From contig NZ_JAHLOD010000006.1 in the NCBI RefSeq assembly GCF_018917145.1, positions 1-64,000 of the forward strand: a stretch of 64,000 bases of DNA, in the 5' to 3' direction. How positions within the stretch are numbered: the first letter of the stretch is position 1; the number at the start of each line of letters is the position of its first letter. Positions 35,523-44,690 of this stretch are shown piece after piece. The notes under the pieces are model-generated. The model was given only the letters and a program-made list of their open reading frames with translations, was not told where the DNA came from and did no database searches. The position numbers were made by a program, and so were the translations under genes. This stretch comes from Clostridium bornimense. GTDB lineage: Bacteria; Bacillota; Clostridia; Clostridiales; Clostridiaceae.

Positions 35523-36278
35523 CTATATAACTGATAAAAATAAAAGAGCAATAGACTCTATAAGTACCAAACCATGTCCCGCAATATCACCATTTATTCC
35601 ACCAAGCTCCTTACAAGAATTATTTACTATTAAAACTGCTGTTATTATCATCAATACTACTAATAATAATCCTTTTGCACTTAACAAAATATAGCTCGCT
35701 ACTGTAGCTAATAAAAGAAAACTTATTAATATTACAATATCTAATTTCCCTGTGCCTTTTTTGAAATATGTAGCAAATGAACTTTCCTTCATTGTAGGTT
35801 TTAGCAAAAGCATAATTGCAATTATACTTCTTGATACTACCGGTATAACTAGCAATATATGAAATATAATTTCCTTTTCTATAAATGCATAGGTTGCTGA
35901 AAAGTTTAAAATAAAAATAATTGCTAATGATATAACAGCGAAGGCACCAGTACTGGGATCTTTAAGTATTCTTATTTTTTCTTCTTTATCCCTTCTAGAT
36001 AATAAAGCATCACATACATCCATGAATCCGTCTAAATGTAACATACCAGTTATTAAAAAGGGAAATATCATAAGAAACGCTGCTTTTACCATCATTGATA
36101 TATTTGTATACGATAATAACTTATATATAATACTCCATAATACACCTATCACTAATCCTATTACAGGATAAGACTTCATAATATGTCTTGAACTCTCATC
36201 ATCCCAATAAGTTTTTGGCATAGGGATAACTGTAAACATTCCTAATGCCATAAGTAATCCTTTTAAATATCTTTTCAT
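35523..36278 (-). CDS. cobS: Adenosylcobinamide-GDP ribazoletransferase
   Basis: A 251-residue membrane protein with about 6-7 helices. The acidic LHLDGFMDVCDALLSRR motif at about 81-97 is the CobS active site. It joins adenosylcobinamide-GDP and alpha-ribazole (phosphate). Overlaps the end of cobU by 4 bp. Confidence 0.95.
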   Translation of the reverse strand: MKRYLKGLLMALGMFTVIPMPKTYWDDESSRHIMKSYPVIGLVIGVLWSIIYKLLSYTNISMMVKAAFLMIFPFLITGMLHLDGFMDVCDALLSRRDKEEKIRILKDPSTGAFAVISLAIIFILNFSATYAFIEKEIIFHILLVIPVVSRSIIAIMLLLKPTMKESSFATYFKKGTGKLDIVILISFLLLATVASYILLSAKGLLLVVLMIITAVLIVNNSCKELGGINGDIAGHGLVLIESIALLFLSVI

Positions 36279-36814
36279 TGATTCTCCTCTATGTTCTTAT
36301 GCACTTGAATATTTCCAAAAATACACTCTACTACTTTATCTGATATTTTTGCTATCTCTATATTTATATTTCCTAATTCTCTTCTAAATTGTTCCGTATA
36401 TTGATCATATATTATACTATCACTAAATACATAATCTGATATAATAACAACATTATCAAAAAACTGAGCTATCTTTTTTATACCCTTTACTATCTTTATA
36501 CTTGAATTATCGTTCATTTCTTCTTCAAAAAACATCTCATTAGTTAATAAAGATGTAATACTATCTATTAAAATTGTGGAAGTATTACTCATATTACTAA
36601 CTATTCTTTCAATATCCCTATATTGTTCAATTGTTTTAAATCCAAAACCTTCTCGTTGCTTTATATGCGCTCTAATTCTTTCTTCATCTTCTTTATCATA
36701 TGGTTTCATTGTTGCAATATAATATAAATCATCCTTATTGCCCAACCTAATTGCTTCTCTTTCTCCATATGAAGATTTACCACTTTTTGATCCTCCTACC
36801 ACAAAACAAATCAT
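36275..36814 (-). CDS. cobU: Adenosylcobinamide kinase / guanylyltransferase
   Basis: A 179-residue bifunctional enzyme with an intact P-loop GGSKSGKSSYGE at about 7-18 and the KPYDKEDEERIRAHIKQRE segment with the guanylylated His. It phosphorylates cobinamide and makes cobinamide-GDP for CobS. It overlaps cobO by 4 bp. Confidence 0.94.
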   Translation of the reverse strand: MICFVVGGSKSGKSSYGEREAIRLGNKDDLYYIATMKPYDKEDEERIRAHIKQREGFGFKTIEQYRDIERIVSNMSNTSTILIDSITSLLTNEMFFEEEMNDNSSIKIVKGIKKIAQFFDNVVIISDYVFSDSIIYDQYTEQFRRELGNINIEIAKISDKVVECIFGNIQVHKNIEENQ

Positions 36815-37341
36815 TTTTCTATTCCTACTCTAGCTGATATTCCTTTTTCAAAGGGATGTTTTATACACTTTATCTCAGATACATAATGAGCCAAATCTAT
36901 CAACGAATCTTTAGGATTTCTACCTGTCATTACAACTTCTAATCCATATGGTTTATCGTTTAGAAAACTTATAACTTCCTCTAATTCTATAAACTCTAAG
37001 TTAATTGCTGCTATAATTTCATCTAATATAAGCAAATCATAATTTTCATCTATAGCTTTTTTCACAACTTTCTTAAATCTATCGCTATGTTCTTTTTTAA
37101 CTACCGCCTTTTCCTCATAATTCATGTTCCATACAAACTTGTTAACTGGTACACCTTCAAATATATGAAAATATTCCTTTAACTTTTCTATAGAAGCTAA
37201 TTCTCCTGTTCTTCCACTTTTTAAAAATTGAGTTAGCAGAACTTTCTTTTCTCTTCCTGCTGCTCTCATTCCAAGACCCATTGCTGCCGTTGTTTTTCCT
37301 TTTCCATCTCCACAATATATATGAATTAATCCTTGATCCAT
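36811..37341 (-). CDS. cobO: Corrinoid adenosyltransferase (CobO/BtuR type)
   Basis: A 176-residue ATP:cob(I)alamin adenosyltransferase. It has the P-loop YCGDGKGKTTAAMGLGMRA at about 9-27 and LLILDEI as the Walker B-like strand. It adds the adenosyl ligand to corrinoids, including salvaged ones. 17 bp after cobT. Confidence 0.93.
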   Translation of the reverse strand: MDQGLIHIYCGDGKGKTTAAMGLGMRAAGREKKVLLTQFLKSGRTGELASIEKLKEYFHIFEGVPVNKFVWNMNYEEKAVVKKEHSDRFKKVVKKAIDENYDLLILDEIIAAINLEFIELEEVISFLNDKPYGLEVVMTGRNPKDSLIDLAHYVSEIKCIKHPFEKGISARVGIEK

Positions 37342-37358
37342 ATTTTCAATTTTCTCCT

Positions 37359-38459
37359 TTATACAATATAATTCTCTTTTTCTTTTATCTCCTCTAAATA
37401 ACTATCATCTATTTCTGCTTCAGAAAATGTAGCCATATTATTCATAATAGCACATGAATATTGTACTATAGAAAATGCTATTGGACATCCACTACCTTCA
37501 CCAAGCCTCATATTTAAATCTAACATAGGTTCTAAGTTCATAGCTTTAATTGCAATATTATAACCAACTTCAAAAGACTTATGTGATGGTATAAAATACT
37601 CTTTTGCTAAATTGTTTAGCTTAAATGCTGCTAAAGCCGCTACAACAGATATAAAGCCATCTATTACTACTGGTATTTTATAAAAAGCTGCTCCCAAAAA
37701 TACCCCTGTCATTGCCGCTATATCAAAACCACCAACTTTTGATAATACATCTATAATATCATTTTTATCAGGGCTATTTATACTTATTGCCGATTTTATA
37801 ACATCTTTCTTTTTTTCAAAAGCTTCCTTTGTTAATCCAGCACCTTTGCCTACTACCTTCTCTACTTCATACCCTGTAATTACTGAAAGTACAGCACTAC
37901 TTGTAGTTGTGTTTCCAATGCCCATTTCTCCTACACCTATTATATCGTAACCTTTTATTTTTGCCTCTTCCACCATATCTATGCCAACAGCTATTGCTTT
38001 TAGGCATTCCTCATATGTCATAGCTGGTCCTTTTACTATATTATTGGTAGATTTTCTTATTTTCTTATCTCTTACTGAAGCAATTTTTTTATCACTATTT
38101 ATACCAACATCAACAACTATTAAATCAGCATTATTCTCCTTTGCTAATACTGCTACTCCTGTTAATCCTCTTGTAAAATTTATAGTCTGAGCTAAAGTTA
38201 TGGTTTGAGGACCTGATGCCACGCCTTCTTCCACAACACCATTATCTGAGCACATAATTATTATAGCTTTTTTATTAATTTTATTCTTTACATTCCCTGT
38301 AATGCCAGCTAGCTGCATTGCAATACCTTCTAATCTTCCAAGGCTTCCTAGCGGCTTTGCAAGTGAATTTAATCTTTCTTCAGCTTCTTTCATCTTATCA
38401 CTATCTAGTTTTTCTATTCCTTTAATTACATTGTTAATTTTACTTAAATTGTCATTCAT
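37359..38459 (-). CDS. cobT: Nicotinate-nucleotide--dimethylbenzimidazole phosphoribosyltransferase
   Basis: A 366-residue enzyme activating the lower-ligand base to alpha-ribazole phosphate. LAKPLGSLGRLE near the N-terminus, GEMGIGNTTTSSAV in the middle and the catalytic-Glu region LRLGEGSGCPIA near the C-terminus are all present. It is the first gene of the nucleotide-loop operon. No riboswitch was seen upstream. Confidence 0.95.
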   Translation of the reverse strand: MNDNLSKINNVIKGIEKLDSDKMKEAEERLNSLAKPLGSLGRLEGIAMQLAGITGNVKNKINKKAIIIMCSDNGVVEEGVASGPQTITLAQTINFTRGLTGVAVLAKENNADLIVVDVGINSDKKIASVRDKKIRKSTNNIVKGPAMTYEECLKAIAVGIDMVEEAKIKGYDIIGVGEMGIGNTTTSSAVLSVITGYEVEKVVGKGAGLTKEAFEKKKDVIKSAISINSPDKNDIIDVLSKVGGFDIAAMTGVFLGAAFYKIPVVIDGFISVVAALAAFKLNNLAKEYFIPSHKSFEVGYNIAIKAMNLEPMLDLNMRLGEGSGCPIAFSIVQYSCAIMNNMATFSEAEIDDSYLEEIKEKENYIV

Positions 38460-38508
38460 AATATACCCTTACTTATTCTAATAATTATTTTTATCTTTAA
38501 CACTCTAT

Positions 38509-38536
38509 ATTTTAGCATCATATTTTTTTTCTTCAA
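38509..38536 (-). promoter_or_regulatory. Candidate cobT promoter
   Basis: On the minus strand TTGAAG (38531-38536) and TAAAAT (38509-38514) are spaced by 16 bp, about 50 bp before the cobT ATG. Confidence 0.4.
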
Positions 38537-38560
38537 CTTTTTATAAAAGATAAAACGAAT

Positions 38561-38612
38561 AAAAGGGACTATCGCTAACAAATTTTTATTCGTAAATGCG
38601 ATAGCCCCATTT
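38561..38612. repeat. Hairpin repeat downstream of the secreted-protein gene
   Basis: AAAAGGGACTATCGC pairs with GCGATAGCCCC..., with AACAAATTTTTATTCGTAAAT between, a diverged copy of the dispersed hairpin. It probably terminates the gene ending at 38624. Confidence 0.65.
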
Positions 38613-38623
38613 TCTCAACTGCA

Positions 38624-39232
38624 TCAATCATTGCAGCTACATTTTTCTGAATGATTATGTAATTTTTCTATTATCTTATCATATTGTTCTTGAGTTATAA
38701 CTCCTTTTTTCACCAAATCCTCTAGTGCCTTTCTTCCTTTCAATGTCTTTTTTATTTCTTTACATTGCTTTTTATCTATAACTCCATCTTTTACTAATTG
38801 ATTCAATGATAACTCTACTTTTGCTTTCATATTTTCTTTAAGATACTTCTTTAAATCTTTTCCCTTTTCTTTAGATAAAATTTTGCACTCAACTAAGTCA
38901 TCACATAAATCTTTCTTTTTATTTACTTCAATTTTTTTATCACATTTTCCATTTATATATTTAATAATCTTGTCATATTCTTCTGTAGTTATTATTTTAT
39001 CCTTCATTGCGCCTTCCAAAGCAGATTTTATATCACCTTTATGTCTTTCTTTATCATCATTACAATGATTTCTTGAGTTGTCCTTATCTACAACTTCATT
39101 AGACTTTTCAGTAATTGATATAGATTTTTCATTATTTATTTCCTCCGCTAAAGCAACAACAGAAGCTGATGATACTATAAAACCAGTAACTATACCTGTT
39201 AAAATCTTAGCCTTTAATGAATTTCTTTTCAC
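38624..39232 (-). CDS. Secreted protein of short helical repeats
   Basis: A 202-residue protein with a signal peptide (basic start, hydrophobic 9-27, AxA-like end VALA). The mature chain is very charged and contains about four copies of a 25-30-residue helical unit with the pattern LxxLVxxGVIxxxQYDKI. Examples are LVKDGVIDKKQCKEIKKTL and LVKKGVITQEQYDKIIEKL, at about 145-163 and 174-192. SHOCT-like short helices are similar. Cys occurs mostly late (CSCND at the end). Function unknown; extracellular or wall-associated. Confidence 0.75.
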   Translation of the reverse strand: MKRNSLKAKILTGIVTGFIVSSASVVALAEEINNEKSISITEKSNEVVDKDNSRNHCNDDKERHKGDIKSALEGAMKDKIITTEEYDKIIKYINGKCDKKIEVNKKKDLCDDLVECKILSKEKGKDLKKYLKENMKAKVELSLNQLVKDGVIDKKQCKEIKKTLKGRKALEDLVKKGVITQEQYDKIIEKLHNHSEKCSCND

Positions 39233-39363
39233 GTTATTTCCTCCTCTTTATCATAAACAGTTCTTAACGTTTCTATTTTTCCCTAAAAGCTAATATTTAT
39301 GTGCATACCAAATATAAATAACCTATAGTACAATATAAAATTTTCAATGTATTTTCTATATTA

Positions 39364-40668
39364 TTATCTTATTTCAAATTTTCCATCAACATTAGCTAAC
39401 TTTATACTATCTCCGTCATTAATACGATACTTCTTATTACTTTTTAATCTTACACCATTTAAAAATGTTCCATTTTTAGACTTTAAGTCAACTATATAAT
39501 AATTATCTCCATCTTTAATTATTTCACAATGAATTTTCCCTATAGCTTTACTTTCTGTAATTAAATCAACTTCACCTATCATTCGTCCAATTTTAAAACT
39601 TCTTTTATTTACTACTACTCTTTCACTTATACCACCTTGATTTAATGTTATATAGCCACACTTAAATTTTTGTGATGAATTATTATTTAGTAAAACAGTA
39701 TTGTTACTTATATCAACTTCTCTAATTTCATCTTTACCTTTTGCTTTTACCACCATCGGATCTCCTTTTACCCCAAATGATGTTATTATAATTAGCATAT
39801 CCACAAATATTAAAATGTAAACCAAGAATTGTATATATGTTTTATCAAAAAAATCTGTTATATAAATTAATGACATAATTAATGACATAACTATTTGAGA
39901 CATAATAATATTCTTTATATTGATTCTTTTTTCTTCCACTTTTTCTTCTTCGTTAACTGTATCATCTTCTAATTTTTTTGCAAATGTACTACTCTCCGAT
40001 TTCTTATTATATAAAGTATTCATCTTTTCTCTAACAGCTAAATTTGTAATTGTTTTAGCATTACTAAATTTACTTGTAATATTCTCTTCAACATTATCTG
40101 ATAACAAATCATATAAGTCACTTATTGTAGAATCTTTATCTCTCGCTAGCTGAATTAATTTGTCACATTTACCTGTATAATCTTCAAAATCAACATCTAC
40201 ATACTCAACATACAAAGATTTAATAATTTCTTTTAATTTATCTTCTACAATTTCTTTTTCTCCCGTATAATTTATTGGTATATAAATAATCACCACTTCT
40301 TTTGTATCAGGATCAATATACATATCTTCAAAATCAAGAAATTCAATACCATTTTCTAATATCAACTCTTCATAACTATACAGAACTTTTACTATATTTT
40401 TTGCTATTAAAATAAATTCACCTTTAGTTATGTTTTTTCCTTTTAAATAGCTATCTAGTGATACTTTATTTCCTATATCATAACGTAATTTTATTTTTTC
40501 ATTAAATTGACTTATACTCATTTTTAATGAACTATTATATACATTGTTTTCTATCATATTTATTTCATAATTTACTAATTCATATGTTGGTCCAATTAAT
40601 GCTACAAAAAATCCTCTATTGCCATCTTTCTCAATGTATTTTTCTATATCTATTAACTGATTGTCCAT
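39364..40668 (-). CDS. FHA-domain membrane protein with pseudokinase-like N-terminus
   Basis: A 434-residue protein. Residues 1-200 have a kinase-lobe flavour, with NGIEFLDFEDMYIDPDTKEVVIIYIPI at about 113-139, reminiscent of DUF6382 and EssB-type pseudokinases; the match is by eye. Two hydrophobic helices lie at about 252-275 and 278-300. The C-terminal FHA domain has FKIGRMIGE, KIHCEI and SKNGTFLNGVRL, the phosphothreonine-binding hallmarks. It follows the PP2C gene by 11 bp. A phospho-signalling role at the membrane, near the WXG100 genes, fits. Confidence 0.78.
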   Translation of the reverse strand: MDNQLIDIEKYIEKDGNRGFFVALIGPTYELVNYEINMIENNVYNSSLKMSISQFNEKIKLRYDIGNKVSLDSYLKGKNITKGEFILIAKNIVKVLYSYEELILENGIEFLDFEDMYIDPDTKEVVIIYIPINYTGEKEIVEDKLKEIIKSLYVEYVDVDFEDYTGKCDKLIQLARDKDSTISDLYDLLSDNVEENITSKFSNAKTITNLAVREKMNTLYNKKSESSTFAKKLEDDTVNEEEKVEEKRINIKNIIMSQIVMSLIMSLIYITDFFDKTYIQFLVYILIFVDMLIIITSFGVKGDPMVVKAKGKDEIREVDISNNTVLLNNNSSQKFKCGYITLNQGGISERVVVNKRSFKIGRMIGEVDLITESKAIGKIHCEIIKDGDNYYIVDLKSKNGTFLNGVRLKSNKKYRINDGDSIKLANVDGKFEIR

Positions 40669-40679
40669 CTTCTAACCCC

Positions 40680-41480
40680 TTATCTTCTTATTAATTTCAT
40701 AATCCTTTTTAATATGGGATTCACATCTTTTTCTACATCCAGAACTATTGCTGATATATTATCCCTTTCACCTCTACTTTTAACAAGATCTATTGTTTCT
40801 TTTAAAGAAATTCCCCTATCTTCATAATTAAACAAATCACAAATTTCAATATCTTGTAATCTATTACTAAATCCATCACTACATAATATAAACTTATCTC
40901 CATCTTTTATAGAACCTATTTTGTTATATATTTCTATATCAGGTCTTATTCCTATACATTGAAGCAAAATATTTTTTTCTTTACTAACTTTGGACTCTTC
41001 TAAAGTCATTTCTCCTTTTTTTACTTTTAACGCAACTAAAGAATGATCCTCTGTCAATTGTTCCAAACCTTTTTTATATTTATAAATTCTTGAATCTCCT
41101 ACATGTGCTATATAATATTTTCCTTTTACTATTAATAAAATTGATGCAGTAGATCCTAAATTTATATTATTTTCCTCACCATATATAGATATTTCATTAT
41201 TGCAATAATATAAAATATCATTAATAGAATTAATTATTTCTGTATCATTAAGTGATGGTAATACTTTTATCTTATTGTTCCACCAGTGTTCGAATATACT
41301 CTTACATATGCCACTAGCTTTATCTCCCTTTTTTAATCCACCTAATCCATCAAAAATTGCAAAAATGCCATGATTTCCTTTAGGTCCTATTGCTAGCTTC
41401 ACAATAATACTATCTTCATTTACTTTTTTAATTACTCCAACATCTGAAATAGCTCTAGCAGCTATTTTATATTTCTTCAT
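40680..41480 (-). CDS. PP2C-family Ser/Thr protein phosphatase
   Basis: A 266-residue phosphatase. The metal-binding motifs are present: VKKVNEDS near the N-terminus, FAIFDGLGG in place of the usual DGxGG, LIVKGKYYIAHVGDSRIY, and GERDNISAIVLDV near the end. No membrane segment. The kinase that it would oppose is not in the window. It forms a two-gene unit with the FHA protein, after a terminator that separates it from the WXG100 genes. Confidence 0.9.
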   Translation of the reverse strand: MKKYKIAARAISDVGVIKKVNEDSIIVKLAIGPKGNHGIFAIFDGLGGLKKGDKASGICKSIFEHWWNNKIKVLPSLNDTEIINSINDILYYCNNEISIYGEENNINLGSTASILLIVKGKYYIAHVGDSRIYKYKKGLEQLTEDHSLVALKVKKGEMTLEESKVSKEKNILLQCIGIRPDIEIYNKIGSIKDGDKFILCSDGFSNRLQDIEICDLFNYEDRGISLKETIDLVKSRGERDNISAIVLDVEKDVNPILKRIMKLIRR

Positions 41481-41612
41481 TACATACTCCTTAGTCTTTC
41501 TATATAAAACTTTCTTTAATATCCATTTTTATAATTTACTTCTTATAAATATATTTTATGTATTTTTTCAACATTTTTCAAGCTTTTTCCTCTTTATTCG
41601 ATAGTTCTATAT

Positions 41613-41650
41613 AAAAAAACGAAACAAAAGATAGTAATCCTTGTGTTTCG
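41613..41650 (-). terminator. Terminator between the WXG100 unit and PP2C
   Basis: CGAAACAAAAG (41620-41630) and CTTGTGTTTCG (41640-41650) pair with one mismatch. On the minus strand seven T bases follow. Confidence 0.75.
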
Positions 41651-41709
41651 ATGCCTTTAACTATTCATTTTTTCTATAAAAGTACAATTTTATAATTCTT
41701 TTATTAAGT

Positions 41710-42477
41710 CTAATTCACTTTCTTTTCACAAAGAATATAAATACCTTCAAAAGTCTTTAAGATATATGCATCTCCTAAATCTATAACTTTACAAACTCTA
41801 CTTTTTATACTTTCTATATCTCCTTCTTTTATCATAGACTTAATTTCTCTTGTTATTTTCATTTTATTTCTATATAAATTTAGTTTAGAAATCTCATTTT
41901 CAAAAATACTATCTTGATCCACCATATTTAGTATCTCTGACGGTTTATCACACTTACTTATGCTACAACTTCCATTACTGATTAATCCCAAAAAAGATGC
42001 AACTGAAGTTAATGATTTTAATGCTCTTCTTTCATCTCCCTTAATCCAATATAATAGTCCCTCAATTCCTTGTGACATATTAAAATCTCTTACATTAACT
42101 TCTTCATTATGATCTTCTACATACAATAACTTATCACTGCTATTCTTTTGAATATCTATCACATTATTTATATATATCTTACTTTTCTTTCGTATATCAT
42201 TTGCTAACTGATTATCAACATCTGAAATATCCTGTATGTATTTTTTAAAATCTATAATGAAACTTCTTACTTTCTCCTCTTCTAAATTTAAACTGACTAT
42301 TTTATTCTCTAAGCATTGATTTAAGTCTTCTATATCACCATAATTATCTTTTACATTTTTTAATATATATATTGCATTGTTGATACTTTTCTTTTCTTTC
42401 ACTATATTATCTAATACAAACTCTAAATTTTTAGCTAGATTTCCACATTCACTATAGTTAATCTCTATTTTTCCCAT
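41710..42477 (-). CDS. Unknown helical protein in the WXG100 cluster
   Basis: A 255-residue soluble protein predicted to be mainly helical in its N-terminal half (about 1-130), with no membrane segment. A C-terminal compact part contains SSVASFLGLISNGSCSISK-type turns and ends in a beta-looking ILKTFEGIYILCEKK. I do not recognise a family. The start overlaps the end of the WXG100-like gene; an ATG 21 bp upstream is also possible. In an ESX-type cluster it could be a substrate or a chaperone. Confidence 0.6.
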   Translation of the reverse strand: MGKIEINYSECGNLAKNLEFVLDNIVKEKKSINNAIYILKNVKDNYGDIEDLNQCLENKIVSLNLEEEKVRSFIIDFKKYIQDISDVDNQLANDIRKKSKIYINNVIDIQKNSSDKLLYVEDHNEEVNVRDFNMSQGIEGLLYWIKGDERRALKSLTSVASFLGLISNGSCSISKCDKPSEILNMVDQDSIFENEISKLNLYRNKMKITREIKSMIKEGDIESIKSRVCKVIDLGDAYILKTFEGIYILCEKKVN

Positions 42478-42481
42478 ACGA

Positions 42482-42778
42482 TTACAGCCTATTGCCAATG
42501 GCTTCCCCCTGACTTTCTATATTTTCCATCTTATCAGCAACTTCTGTAAGAATATCTCTTAAAAAATCTATCTTTTGTATATGTTCACTCAATCCTTTTT
42601 CCCAATCTAAGTTCAACACATCGGAAAAGCTTTCCTTTGTCTTTACTTGCCAACTTTCTCCTCTCAACTCCTTTAAACTGTTATTTATTACTACTCGTGT
42701 ATTTTCTAAAGTATCAATACTTTCTTTATACAAAGCCTCAACTTCTCTAAGCTTACAAGGATCTACTGAAAAATCCAC
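42482..42778 (-). CDS. WXG100-like small helical protein
   Basis: A 98-residue protein with two predicted amphipathic helices around a central turn LRGESWQVKTKESF at about 39-52, the size and form of the ESAT-6/WXG100 family. The turn has Trp but not the exact WxG (WQV). The start is a GTG at 42776-42778 after GAGAGG. It follows the TPR gene by 5 bp. Confidence 0.68.
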   Translation of the reverse strand: MDFSVDPCKLREVEALYKESIDTLENTRVVINNSLKELRGESWQVKTKESFSDVLNLDWEKGLSEHIQKIDFLRDILTEVADKMENIESQGEAIGNRL

Positions 42779-42783
42779 TTATA

Positions 42784-44037
42784 TCACCTCTCCAATATGC
42801 TATTTACAACCTCAATTATTTTTTTATCTTTTATTATTTCTCTTTTGTCCTTCATATCTTTTGCTAATATATTTAACTCTTTTACTTCTTCTACTGTAGT
42901 TATCTTCATGAGCCCTTCACTATAAGCGATTGCTTCATCATATTGTTCTAACTCTATCATTACCATTATCCTCAAAATCATTATTCTTATCTCGTACGGA
43001 TTACTAATTAATAGTAATTTATACTTTTCATCAAGTTTCTCAAAGTATTTAGTACTTCTGTCATTATCTTGTTCCTTTATTGCATATCCTAATATATATA
43101 TACCAAACCATACAAATTCATTATCACTATTCTTAACTTCATTTAAAAATTCTAGAAATCTCTCTGCCATAGTATAATTTTTCAACTTAATACTATACAA
43201 TCCCACAAAATATAGTACTTCTGGATTTTCTTCATTGTATACACCATCTTCAATAAGTATTTTAATTGCTTCATCATAATCTTCGTTTAGCGCCATAATC
43301 TTTGCTTTAACTATAGAAAAGTCACTATAATATATATTATCTTTAGGTATCTTTTTTATAATTTCAATAGACTTATCATATTGTTTCATATACATATAAT
43401 ACTTAGTATAATCAAGAATAATAATAGTATCTTCACCCAATACTGCCAATGCACGTCTTAAAATATTCAGAGCCTCTTCATCTCTCTTCATATTCATTAA
43501 AAACGTAAATAGAAGATGATATCCATCATATTCATCTCCATTATACTTAATCATTTTTCTTAATTCTTCTTCGCATTCCTTATATCTATTAGTTTTTAGA
43601 TATATTATATATTTTCTATACCTAGAACTAATAAAACTCTTATCTTTCCTTAAACTTCGATTATAATAATCAAGTGCATCTCCCAATTTATTTTGATCTT
43701 CATATATTAGCCCTTTATAATAGAATATATATTCACTATTATATCCTTTTTCAATGGCTAAACTTAAATATTTAAAACATGTATTTATATCTTTTTTCTT
43801 TTGATATAAAGTTGCTATTTTAAAATAAACTACTGGGTCCAATTCACCTTTTTTTATTAATGATTTTAAGATGTATAAACTTTCATCATACTTTTTCATA
43901 TATTCATATACATTAGATATCTTTAAAAACACCTCTTTAGTGGGCTGATATTCACTTATTTCTTGCAAGGTTTCCAATGCTAAATCATATTTATTAAATT
44001 GAATAAACAAATCTACTATTTCCATTTTTTCATCCAT
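42784..44037 (-). CDS. Tetratricopeptide-repeat protein
   Basis: A 417-residue soluble protein of about 10 TPR-like helical hairpins, with units such as YFKIATLYQKKKDINTCFKYL and YYKGLIYEDQNKLGDALDYY. The start at 44037 has GGTGG upstream. It lies between two small-helical-protein genes, so a scaffold or chaperone for WXG100-type substrates is a plausible inference. Confidence 0.82.
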   Translation of the reverse strand: MDEKMEIVDLFIQFNKYDLALETLQEISEYQPTKEVFLKISNVYEYMKKYDESLYILKSLIKKGELDPVVYFKIATLYQKKKDINTCFKYLSLAIEKGYNSEYIFYYKGLIYEDQNKLGDALDYYNRSLRKDKSFISSRYRKYIIYLKTNRYKECEEELRKMIKYNGDEYDGYHLLFTFLMNMKRDEEALNILRRALAVLGEDTIIILDYTKYYMYMKQYDKSIEIIKKIPKDNIYYSDFSIVKAKIMALNEDYDEAIKILIEDGVYNEENPEVLYFVGLYSIKLKNYTMAERFLEFLNEVKNSDNEFVWFGIYILGYAIKEQDNDRSTKYFEKLDEKYKLLLISNPYEIRIMILRIMVMIELEQYDEAIAYSEGLMKITTVEEVKELNILAKDMKDKREIIKDKKIIEVVNSILER

Positions 44038-44078
44038 AATAACCACCATTACCTATACTTTTTATTTCTTCAATTTTA

Positions 44079-44366
44079 TTACTTAGGCATCTTGTTAACA
44101 CTACCACTATTTATTTCAAATTCATTATTTAATATATTTTCTAACACTCTTTGTACTTTCTCTAAATCATTACTTAAATCAGTATTAATTTTATCAATAC
44201 CTTTCTCTAAGCGACTTATATTAGAAAAATCCATTCCATTTAATAAATTTTCTTTAGCCTTTTCTTTATATTGATGCACCTCTCTATTAAAACTTAACGC
44301 ATTATCAATATGATGCTTGCTTTCACTTATAGATTCTTTGAAACAAATATTATCTATAGTGCTCAC
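44079..44366 (-). CDS. Small helical protein in the WXG100 cluster
   Basis: A 95-residue all-helical protein without a WxG turn. The centre reads FSNISRLEKGIDKINTD. Size and composition resemble the small helical partner proteins that sit next to WXG100 or LXG genes. The start is a GTG at 44364-44366 with AAAGGTGGTGAG upstream. No family recognised. Confidence 0.6.
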   Translation of the reverse strand: MSTIDNICFKESISESKHHIDNALSFNREVHQYKEKAKENLLNGMDFSNISRLEKGIDKINTDLSNDLEKVQRVLENILNNEFEINSGSVNKMPK

Positions 44367-44384
44367 TATAATAACTCACCACCT

Positions 44385-44681
44385 TTACTCTCTTACCATA
44401 CTACTATCACTGCTATAATTATTATTTAAAAATTCACTTCTAATATTATTTAAATTATTAATCAAAATATATAATCCATCTATATAATCATTAAAAGACT
44501 TTCTAATTAGCTCACTATTTTCAAAATATGCATCGCTACTTTTTCCTTTCCATGACATTCTTAAAGTTTCATCACCTTCATTAAGCTTAGTTCTTACCCC
44601 TTCCATCTCTAAAATAACATTGTTAATAGAAGCAATAGCTTCTTCAAACTTATTAAAATTTGCTACTACTAGATTGCTCAT
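44385..44681 (-). CDS. WXG100 family protein
   Basis: A 98-residue helical-hairpin protein with the WxG turn SWKGKSSDAYFE at about 45-56, as in EsxA/EsxB. It has the family length and no signal peptide. The start at 44681 follows AAAGGATG. It heads the cluster. Such proteins are exported by type VII systems, but no FtsK/SpoIIIE-type ATPase is present in the window. Confidence 0.85.
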   Translation of the reverse strand: MSNLVVANFNKFEEAIASINNVILEMEGVRTKLNEGDETLRMSWKGKSSDAYFENSELIRKSFNDYIDGLYILINNLNNIRSEFLNNNYSSDSSMVRE

Positions 44682-44690
44682 CTTTTTCAT

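Noticed and set aside
38460-38623. Search for a cobalamin riboswitch upstream of cobT
   Set aside because: No B12 box or aptamer core is visible, only a candidate promoter and a hairpin repeat.
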